Below, in pieces: positions 1-9,600 of a stretch of 45,189 nt of DNA. Origin of the DNA: Actinomortierella ambigua (Eukaryota; Mortierellomycota; Mortierellomycetes; Mortierellales; Mortierellaceae); contig JAAAJB010000274.1 of the NCBI GenBank assembly GCA_016098155.1, forward strand, positions 1-45,189, written 5' to 3'. Within the stretch, counting starts at the first letter, position 1. Each line of letters opens with the position of its first letter. The notes under the pieces are model-generated. The model made no database searches. It was given only the letters and a program-made list of their open reading frames with translations, and was not told where the DNA came from. The translations under genes were made by a program, and so were the position numbers.

Positions 1-70
1 GCTAGATTTATTAATTTATTAATTTTTTACCCTTTATATTGGGTTTTTTTTTTTTTTTTTTTTTTACAAG
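1..70 (+). other. 3' part of an intron of the Angel-like gene
   Basis: AT-rich sequence with an uninterrupted T tract (about 47-65) ends in ACAAG at 66-70, directly in front of the conserved Angel reading frame. This is read as a polypyrimidine tract plus AG acceptor. The next exon starts with two bases that complete a split codon. Confidence 0.6.
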
Positions 71-1278
71 CTGGCGTACAATTAACATGCATGCCAGAGG
101 GCTGCATGTCAGGCCAGCAAGGGGTCTGGAATAAGTCCCTCACACAGCCATGCAATCTAGAAGCGGTTCAGAGTTTTGAGAGGGCTTTCGCTGCGCCAAG
201 CTTAGACGAAGCGCAGATTGGTCGCCACTTTTACAAAAGATACCAAAACCTTTCAATACCATTGGCTGCTGCATCGACGAGCCCGATCCAAACAACCAAC
301 GTACAGCCTTCAGTGATCTCAGCTTCACACGAGGCAATGGCCTCTACATCACTGTTCGACTCTGGCATTTCTGCTCGTACGTTCCAGAATAGGGTCCAGA
401 GCACTCTCAACTTTGCGACTCCCAACACATTTGGCTATTTGCCACAGCACTTCGATTTGAAGAGCTCCTATTGGGACAAGCTATGGAAAAGTGGCAGTAT
501 CCATGTTCGGCACCAAACTCAGATCATTGGGATGAACGAGACAGCAGGAAATGAGCAGGCAGCCTCAGTCGAACGGGATCAGCACTGTCACAATGGATGG
601 ACGACGCATCATTCGCGCTGCCAAGCAACATGCGATTTTATCTTTTACGGCCACCTTCGACCAGACGCTCGCACTAAGGCACGGCAGGAGCTTTTTAGGC
701 TCGGATGCCGTCAGTCCAACTCTGTGCATGACCAGTCCTATATGCTTGATGATCCGGAACAGCAAATCCATGGACCACAGTTCCGAACCAAGCTCGTACC
801 TGCTGCCATCCTAGTATTGCCATGCTCTCTGATATCCTCGTTTCCTCAATACAAGGGTCTACCTAATGAAGAGTTTGGCTCTGACCACCTATCTCTGGTG
901 ACCAAGTTCAGGTTCGAGGATGAGCAGATCATCTCCAACAAAAGCTTTTCTCGGGAACAAGTAGACAGAGCCTTGAATAGTCACCATCGTCAGTGGCACT
1001 ACAGTGTCCCTACGCCCCCAGAGCCCTTTGATTCCATGGTCATGGTGCCGCGGCCTCACAGACCACACGCACGTGATCACCATGGCCACCATCACTCTCG
1101 CACGGCTCGCGACCACCAGCATGATCACGAGAGCCATCAGGACCGAGAGCGAGATTCGCAGCGTGGGTGGGATCGAGGCCGCGGTCGCGACAATGAGCAT
1201 CGACGTGGCTCAACGCGAGGCCGCGGCCGCAACAGAAAAAAGCCCGATGTTGAGGTGAAAAGCAGTCGGCAACACTGA
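71..1278 (+). CDS. Angel/CCR4-like EEP-family RNA nuclease or phosphatase, 3' exon only (5' end outside window)
   Basis: This is the last exon of a member of the endonuclease/exonuclease/phosphatase (EEP) fold, closest to the Angel branch of CCR4-like proteins. Seen: a frame open from a poly-T/ACAAG acceptor at about 70, a SGQQ segment matching the VSGQE region of Angel, then the HSRCQATCDFIFYG block (Angel: CHSR...DYIFYS) and GLPNEEFGSDHLSLVTKFRF, which carries the late catalytic SDH motif. An ATG at 91 lies inside the conserved region, so it is not the true start. The Mg-binding Glu and the early catalytic His/Asn residues would lie upstream of the window. After the fold comes a tail of about 80 residues rich in His, Asp, Arg and RG dipeptides (about 1030-1260). 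Known: Angel proteins act on RNA, for example on 2',3'-cyclic phosphate ends. The exact substrate here cannot be told from the fragment. Confidence 0.8.
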
Positions 1279-1398
1279 TCCAAACGAGTGTACCCTCTCG
1301 GCTAAAACTTCCATAGAGCAGTATCGATCAGCTGGCCAAATTATGACGAAAATGAATATGTCTGTGTTTTTTTTTCGTTTCTTGTCTCTCTTGCCTTT

Positions 1399-3899
1399 AT
1401 GAACCGCTCTTCTTGCCACTCAGGGTCCTTTGCTCCACTTGCTACCCTAACTTCATCGCGCACGATTGCTGCCTGGCTCCCATCTTCTTACTTCCCACCC
1501 ACCGCCCTATCTCATATCACCTCACCTCTGCCGGGGGGACGCCTTGACCTGGGCCAACTGTTTGAGCTACAGCAGAGAGAAAGGGATCTCAGAATCAAGA
1601 ACCAGGAAATTATTCGTTTTTGTACCCTGAAGTCCATCCAGGCTAGACAGACAGAAGGACGGCTTCGAGAAATTGAGCGTGAAAATCTTGACCTTAGGGC
1701 AGAGGTGTGCCATCTTCGCGCATCATTGGCTATGGACGGATCTAGCAGTGGCACTGAGCGACAGAAACCAGTAGCGTTCAACGGCACGGACTCTAACGAA
1801 GGAGGAGGCAATACCAATAGCTTGATGCTTGGTGCCACCAATATTTTGTCAGATGGACGACATGAGGCTTTACGCTCTCGTTCCCACAAAGACGTACTGC
1901 CGGCTTCGAACTCTAGCTTGGGTTCTGGGACGACGATGAGTACACCATTCGACGATATTGGGCCGGCCGCTGAAGGTGGCAGCTCACTGCAGCGCGAAGC
2001 CGAGGTCCCCGTCCAGTCAGCGCGAATGCTGATTAACCAACTGGCCCTTGCTCAGAAAGCCCTAACTTCTAACGTCACAGCCCTCAGGACAACCGTCGAC
2101 AGTATCCACTCAACAGTTGTCCTGTGCCAGAACGCCATTCGAGCGCTAGACGTACAAGTGGCAGCACTACAGAGGATCCAGGAGCATGGCAGCCCGTTTT
2201 CGAGCCGCCGTTCTTCACTCCATATCATACCCTCGCCTGAACAAAGAGAGCGATCAGGTCTGGTATTTCTTCCAGAATCATCATCCTCCGGTTCCACTTC
2301 GTCACCTGCGCTTTCCAACGCCCAGATCTGGGAGGCCATTCATCCACTACGTTCTCGGTCCCCATCTCCTGCCCACACTGTCACGACTGCTGTCGCCGCT
2401 AGTGCTAACGGGCATCTGTCATCGGCAACAAGGTCGCAGCAACATGTACCTCTTACCAGTAGTGCTACAGCACCAGGTACTGGCAAGAAACCCAAGCGTC
2501 AACTTCGTCGTTTGTCGAACTTTGGTCTTGATCTATCACCATCATCAACGATCAATTCACCAAGGTCTGAAATACCTCTTTCGGACCTCCCAAAGCCGAA
2601 CAAGAACATGCCTCCTAGAATGATGGGGTCATTGAAGCGTGTGGTATGGAAGATGATATCGAGAGAATGGATTGTGCTTGACGTCCCAAAGAGCTAACCA
2701 TGGAGATGGAGCAAAAAGAAAAAAAGAAGAAAAAAAAAAGAATCTATTAACACAGTACCATCATTGCCCCCTCTCCTTTGTGCACAAATAACCTCGTGCA
2801 ATGGTGATGAAGCAGAGCACCTATGCTTTTCAAAGCGGATTGCAGCCAATCGATGAGGAGATGGAGGTGACCGAAGGACATGGATATGGAACACCCGAGC
2901 AACAAGTGTCGCAGAATCTGGCATCGTATCCGAGCATGGTTCATGTCGGTGCTCCTTATACCGCCGTTAGCCTAGATGATGTCCAGGGAGCGAGAGCAGT
3001 AGGGGACTTCTTGTCTGACAGAGGCACGCAGGCCTTTGACATTGATATCGTGGAGAAAATCGCGCTCGGGATTGAAGATTCGGATGCAGGAACACGCAAT
3101 CCCAGGGCGGCAGGGTCATCGTCCACGACATCATCGACCGCCTTGGATGATCCGGCAATGACGAGTGACACCGAGACGCCACTATCCGTACCTGGCACGC
3201 CCTCCACCACATCGGCCACGCGGAAGCGACCACCCTCTGCCAAGATATTGAAGACAGCGACCAAGAAAGCAAAGGCGTCATCATCTCAGCTACTCGTTCA
3301 ACAGAAGCGTAAGAAACGTCGTGCAAAAGGAGCTGAAGCAGACGATGATTCCGATTTTCAACCATCAAGGTCTCATAACCTCCCGGGTTCAAAGGCGTCG
3401 CCTCAGCGAGCTTCTCCTCAGGACAGATCACACCCTTCGGCAAACACGGATGACCATACTCGACAGCGGCGACTGCCAATGACACCAGAGAAAAATAATC
3501 TTGAGCGCTCCCAGGATGTAGCTACGAAAGGGCTCAGTCTACCTGGGAGTGGGGTTGAGACCCTCCAAGGAGAAGAGGAGGAAGACGAAGAGGAGAATAT
3601 AGAGAACGAGGAAGAAGACCAGCTAGACGGGGAATACGAACAAGACCAAGATCAAGACCAAGAGGAGCCCGAGTATGTCAGCGAAGGCAGACGGCCTCGT
3701 CGAGCAGCACAGAGCATCGCGAGCTACAGGGAGCCAAGACTGGGTTCGTATGTGTGCCTACCATTTTTTTGATTTGATGAATGTGGGTCGTGATATGTTC
3801 CTCCCTTTCAACTCACACGGAAAAGGTTTTTTTCTTCACAGAAAACTTCGAAAGGGAGATACCCAAGCATTCGCAGGCGCAAATGTTCACACCAAGTAG
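1399..3899 (+). CDS. SGO1: Shugoshin (centromeric cohesin protector), three exons
   Basis: Proposed exons: 1399-2643, 2816-3747 and 3842-3899, giving 744 residues. Shugoshin recruits PP2A to centromeres and protects cohesin from removal or cleavage. Seen: an N-terminal coiled coil at about residues 52-112, with the family signature IKNQEIIR followed by heptads ending in ENLDLR. A second heptad stretch lies near 215-270. A long Ser-rich and acidic middle follows. The C-terminal basic box RRPRRAAQSIASYREPRLGS is split after its serine by intron 2 (GTATGT donor at 3748, TTCTTCACAG acceptor at 3841) and resumes as KLRKGD, matching the Shugoshin_C pattern. Intron 1 joins at phase 0 (GTATGG donor at 2644); its acceptor at 2815 is the least certain junction. 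The start at 1399 leaves about 50 residues before the coiled coil, so a different or upstream start is possible. The gene lies 120 bp after the Angel-like gene. Confidence 0.8.
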
Positions 3900-3960
3900 C
3901 ACTCTCCAATATCACCCTCATGATGATCCTCATCCGGCGTATAGCAATAGCCTTTGCACA

Positions 3961-3966
3961 AATAAA
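3961..3966 (+). terminator. Putative poly(A) signal of the shugoshin gene
   Basis: AATAAA lies 62 bases after the proposed stop, in the 228-bp gap between the convergent shugoshin and TRAP-alpha genes. Nothing else is recognisable in that gap. Confidence 0.4.
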
Positions 3967-4127
3967 ATATCCAATAATGAGATTGTAAGGAATTATGGGG
4001 GGTGTTTTTTTAAAAAAGCTAAAAAAGACTATACATACATTGGGGTGCCCAAGAGTGGCGAAAAGGATATGAGAGGAGACAGAACAGAAAGAACAGGAGA
4101 CGTCCACCACGCGCTTCCTTTTTTTCT

Positions 4128-5400
4128 TTAACGGCGCTTTGTGACCTTGGCGGCCTTGGGGGACTTCTTGTGGTTCTCGGGGATCCAATCATCGTTGAGG
4201 ACAGTGGTATTGTCAACGGCAACCTGGCGCTGCTCAGCAGTCAGGGCGGGCTTCTTCTTGGTGGTCTTGGTCTCGCTCTTGAAGGAGTCCTTGATGAAGA
4301 TACCGAGGCCGACAAAGATACCAGCAAGGAGGACGTACAAGAAGATGAGCTGAACGTCGAGGAGGGACTGGACGGGCTCGGAGAAGCTAACGGTGCCGTT
4401 GTAGACAATGGCGGTGAAGTGCTCCTTTTCCTTGTTGGTGATATCGGCCATGAGGATCAGACCAGCCTCGATGCTGGGGTGCTCAACCTTGACAGTGTAA
4501 GGCAGGATCAAGGTGTTTTCACGCTTGATAGTAGTGCCATAGCGGTAGGCGGTCAAGTTGCGTCGGATGTTGGTAAAGTCCTGCAGATCGAAAATCGAGC
4601 CAACAATGAGGTTGACCTTGTATTCAGACTGGTCCAGGTTCTCAAAGGAGATCTTGAGCTTGTTAGCCTCACCACCAATAAGGCCAGGGACCACTACAGG
4701 AGAGGACATGGAGAACACGAACAAGGTAGGGAATGGGTGGTGAGTCTTCATGAGAATAGCGATCACAGCAACATTATGGACACGACGCCTTCTTCTATGC
4801 TGGCGTCCTTTCCAGTAATAGCAAAACTGTGTCACCTACAGCCTTCGATGGCGTTGGGGAACTCGACCGCGACATTGATAGGGAGGCCAGCGGGGATAGA
4901 GGTAGCAGGTGCTTCTTCCTGGGCAGAGACTATTCGATTGAAGCAAAGGAGCATTCACGTGAGTATTAGAGCACATTACCATGGAAACAGTAGGAGAGGA
5001 ATCTCGTCCCGTGGTAATAAGGACGATTGCTTTAAAAAAGGCCAGGCTGATCTGATCAAGTCCATCTCGAACGATGTTCTCACGCCAATCCAGATGTAGT
5101 AGAATGCAATCTGATGAGAAGGAGTCTCGTCTGCTGAGGAGTGTGCCTATCAGCCCTCTTCAGGCTCCTGTCTCGGCTGGCATTTTCAAAGGTTCTACGA
5201 TTCGTGGACTGGAATGCGTTCGGCGGCCATGGTCCCTTATTTTCTTTCCTGATTGGCTGATGAGGGCGATGGATAGGCTGTCGCCTGATGTCCAGCGGAG
5301 GCAACAATCGAGAGTGGACCTGAGAGTCTATTAATTTACCTGAGGCAAGGAGGAGGGCGCCGCAAAAGAGGGCCTTGAGGGTCTGCTTCAAGCCAAACAT
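4128..5400 (-). CDS. SSR1: Translocon-associated protein subunit alpha (TRAP-alpha), three exons
   Basis: Exons in transcript order: 5340-5400, 4840-4929 and 4693-4128 (238 residues). All junctions are GT-AG and both introns are phase 1. TRAP-alpha is a single-pass ER protein that sits beside the Sec61 channel and aids translocation of some secretory proteins. Seen: an N-terminal signal peptide (MFGLKQTLKALFCGALLLAS, cut near SAQ); a lumenal beta-sandwich part with the NLTAYRYG and PYTVKVEHPSIEAG segments and two N-glycosylation sequons (NLT, NGT); one membrane span IFLYVLLAGIFVGLGIFI near residues 165-185; and a basic cytosolic tail ending KAAKVTKRR. The start is chosen because exon 1 supplies the signal peptide. 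The strongly biased codon use suggests high expression. It is divergent from the RING gene, with 1.2 kb between them. An Irc22-like name would also be possible, since the two families are related. Confidence 0.88.
4930..5339 (-). other. Intron 1 of TRAP-alpha (410 nt)
   Basis: GTAAAT donor at the 5339 end and an AATAG acceptor at 4930. It separates the signal-peptide exon from the rest of the gene. I see no other feature inside it. Confidence 0.7.
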
Positions 5401-6410
5401 GGTGAGGATGTTGGTGGGACGGATGGACGGGGACGAGGAGGATGGTGGTGTGAGAGAGGAAAGAGAAAGAACGAAAGAGAAGCGCCTTATCGTGTCTCGC
5501 GCGTAAGGTTTGCTCGAACTTGAGATGCGCCTGACCAATGAAAACGTGAGACGCAAAGGTTGGCGAAAGTGAGGGGAACAGAGGGGAACAGCCACCACAC
5601 ACTCAGAGAGAGAGAAGGGGGGGGGGGGAGAACAAACACACCCACGCACCCAAATCGCCTCAACCTCGCCTTCCTTCATACTTTTCAGTTTTTGCTCGCG
5701 TGTGTCTATGCGAAATTGAGAGTTGAGGAAAACTGTTCGTTCCACAAGGCCAATCGTACTCAACTGCTCAGGCACAGGAAGATTTGTCCGACGTTCCGTT
5801 CCTGGATCATTATTGATCTCCGGCGGCGATCAGTGGCTGGCTCCATAGCTGCTGGGTAGTCGAGAGTCTCTTGAGTGTCACAGAAGAGAAGACGAACAAC
5901 TTTCGGTGTGCACCAAGCACAGAAGGTGTTGGATATGCAACAACAAAAAAAAAGAGAGAGAGAGTCCAGCTCGGTCTCAAGCACGCACATGCAATTTGCA
6001 GCACCCTTGAAGTCGAACACATAAAACAGAACATAAAACACGCTGCTTGAACATTTTGACACAGCAAGATTGCCACTCTGCCAGCCACCCCTCTTTCTCC
6101 CTCCTTCAAGCGTCTCTCCTTTCCCTACTCCCCCCCCCTTGTTAGGCCATAATCGTCTCCGTCGTCCCTCTTCTCTTTTGCCTTCTCCCTGTCTCCCTGA
6201 TATACCTCCTGGCTTGTGGGAAGCGAAGCCTGTTGAAGGGTAAAGGGAGGAGATGGGAGAGCTGGTTGATGGATCATGGGAGGGGAGGCAGATGGTGAAC
6301 GGACCTTTGTCCTACCCTATCATAATTTGAAGCCTCTCTTTTTTTTTGGGTTGATCGTCCGTCCAGTTCGTCTGGGTCATTTTTGAGGGAAGGATCTTTT
6401 GGAGCCTTTT

Positions 6411-6443
<33 letters not shown>

Positions 6444-6615
6444 ATCCCTCTCTCTTCCCTCTCACATTCTTTTTTTCCCTGTCTCCTTTTCATCTTCTTA
6501 ATCCCATCCTTCTTTGCACACTTTCCTCTCACACCTCATCCTTCCTTCCCCCCTCCCCATTGCTGTGGACAACTGCTGTTGACAAGGTACATACAGATAT
6601 CATGCCATCCCCAAA
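5401..6615. promoter_or_regulatory. Shared upstream region of TRAP-alpha and the RING/TRAF gene
   Basis: 1.2 kb between two divergent starts with no supportable gene. It holds a G tract near 5619-5630, GA-rich patches (about 5950-5965) and, close to the RING gene, a long pyrimidine-rich plus-strand leader (about 6400-6560) with a (CT)n run at about 6409-6442. CT-rich leaders are common just upstream of fungal start codons. No TATA or CCAAT element is assigned with confidence. Confidence 0.5.
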
Positions 6616-9600
6616 ATGATGGCATTTATCTATTACATCATGACTAATACCAACGGGCCCGTTTCCCTCTGCAACCCCTCACTCTCCTCGGACAGCTTTC
6701 AGCCCGTCGCTTTGTCATCCGCCATGGCATCCTTTCACTCGCTTGGCTCGTTCTCTTCGACAGAAGGGTCATACCAGCCCATGGTAGCAGCAGGGGCAAA
6801 CATGTCGTCCGCCTCTGTCCAACGGTTTCTCCTTTCTCCTACTCCTGCCACAGCATCATCATTATTGTCCCCGCCAGCATCATCATCCAGCACAGATTCG
6901 TCGTCAGTATCTTCCAAACCGACCATCACACTGCATCCTGTCAGCGCGGTGCCATCTCATCTCCTCTGTGCAATCTGCACCATGCCCTACGAGAACCCGG
7001 TGCACTTTCTTCCTTGCTGTCATGTCTTTTGCCACGAATGCATCCAGCTGTGGATCGGTATGACGCTCGACACAGATGACCTTCAGACAGAGCTTCGGCT
7101 AATATTAGACGGGACACCCTCGTATTCTGTGAGTGCACGCCATGCTTCTGCTGTTGCTGCTGCTGGAACTAGTGAAGGCTCATCATTCTTGGAGCAGCAG
7201 CGCCAAAGAGAGCACGATGAGCGGCAACAGCAAACTCATTTTGAAATGGGTCTGATCGATCCGACGAGAGCACGGACAGACACATCGGCATCAATGCTCA
7301 CAGCCGAGGCCTTCTTGAGCCCCAATACCACCACTGCTAGAAGAGAGTATTACGACATCATGGACGACAACGACGACCCATTTTTCGCTAGAGAGACGCT
7401 AGTATCATCACCATCTCCATCCTCCGACCCATACACCCAGCAGATACGCTGGAATGCCATCCTCCAGACGCGGGAAATGCCCAAATGTCCTATGTGTCGC
7501 ACAGCCCTCCATGTTCAGGGCTGGGACAGAATCGAAAAAAAGATCCCCATCCCAACCTCCTCGGCCTTTGGACGTGGCCGCCCAACTTCTATCCTCTCAC
7601 CGGCGCCCGTGCCCCCCACACCATCTGCATTGCCCAGTCAGCCACCTGTGCTGTATTCAGGATCCTCTTCGACAGATCATGAGCGTGGCAGGACCAACCA
7701 GCGGACCCTAGCACAGCGATCGGGGGCACGCGGTGGTGCACCTAGCCGCCTCCGGCTAGGGCTAACCCCTCCTCTAGCTCTCTCTGGATTGAACCGTCAT
7801 CGACAGCGGGACGCAGATCAGGAGGGCGAAGATGATGATGGCGTGGAGCTAGAGCAGGTCACACGCTTCCATGGTCGAGATCCGTTGTTGTACCAATCCC
7901 GCATGGACGAAGATGAGTCAAGTCCTCCCACGACAGCCATCGTCGGACGTCGTCCGAGCGAATGGATGCGATACCAGCAGCAACAGAGCCAGGCGCGACA
8001 GGAAGCTGCTGAAGGCAATGATTCGACGTTATCCGACGATTCGTTTCGAACGCCGGCAGACACAATAGCCATTCTTGACCGGCACCAGCAACAGATTCAG
8101 CGACTGTATCGCGAGCAACAGGAGCAGGAAGAGCTACTACGAATGCTCACGACACGAGCGCTTTCGTTGATGAGTGGTAATGGTGGTGGCGCTGTTTCAA
8201 GCAGTGGCGACACAGATGGCTCGAGCGAAGGCCATTCGACCGACCCTGAGATCAGAGAAGGACAACGGCATCGACTTTCCATGGCCTTGCCGAGACTGCA
8301 GACGGATGCGCTGAGTTCACGATCGGAAGTTCAACAGCAACAGCCACTACAGGACAGTGACACCCTTTCTGCACCAATCCCAGCACTTCAGCAGGAGGCA
8401 ACCTCGGGGCAAGATGATGATACCCTCACTGAACGCGAATCATCTCCGAGGGAAGGGAATGAGAATGCCGTCACTGCTGGATCCTTTGATGCAAACACTC
8501 TCAACAGCAGTGCTATTCTGGATGACATCCAACAAGGCACCAGGGCATGGGCTGAAGAAGACCGCTCAACTATCGGTGCTACCGTTCCCTCCGACAACAC
8601 CAGCAATGAGAATCGTCTATCAGTCGAAACAAATGTCGCCATCTTGGCCAGCGCGGCTCTCCAGGAATCAAACCCTCCACTTCAAGTCGCACAACCATCG
8701 CAGGACGACCCGGAAACATACCAATCACGCCTCACATCCCAGTCGTCTCCAGTGGAATCTCTTTCGGATGAATCTAATCTTTCGATGCATTCGGACGCAT
8801 CACTTGTCTTGGAATCCTCACAGACATCTGCAGGTCCTGAATCTAGCACTCGCCCTCCATCGATAGGGAGCCGCTTCTCCTTCACGTCGTCGCGCTCTGG
8901 GTTTCGTCGTGATCGAGAGAGTCAGTCGACCATCCAGTCTCATGGTCTTCAGATGCCCTTTTTGGAGTTTCCCCTGGACTCAAGCCATGGCAGCGGCAGT
9001 GTCAGCATCGACGACCAAGATATGGAGCCCTTGGAGCAGGAACATGATGACCATGACATGTTGCACACCGGAGATTCGAGCAGTGCGGATGAAATCGCTC
9101 AATTTAATTATGGACCTGAGGTGGCCGCAGAGGGTATCGCACGCGAAGATGATATAGCTAGCACCTGCGGCTCGAGTGCGATGAGAGCAGCATTGGTTCA
9201 AGAGGACGATTCGTGTGCGGCAGTGAATTCTCATGAGGGAGATCGCAACTTGGGGCTCAGCGACCCTCTTGGTGCAACAGGACAAACGACAGAACCGATG
9301 CTAATTATCGACACTTCAGCTGCAATCGTCCAAAACACCAATTCTTCGAGACCTACGCCTTTGACGATAACTGTGCAAGAATTGGAGGTGCTGGATACAA
9401 CTCCCATCCGACCAATCGCCGAGTCTAGTAACAGCATCTCTGCGACAGCCGCAGTTGCCTTGAGGTCACCCACAGCATCACCCCTACCAACACCCTTCAG
9501 CATGACACCGGCTCGCGCACGCTTTCCAGCTGGTGTTTTACCAGACGGTGAGGAAGGCTCTGATTCAGATTCTGAGGCCGAAGCTGATGGTCATTATCCA

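Noticed and set aside
4170..5099. A 309-codon open frame on the plus strand opposite TRAP-alpha
   Set aside because: It runs antisense through both TRAP-alpha exons and introns and has no motif. Strong codon bias of the sense gene explains the open antisense frame.
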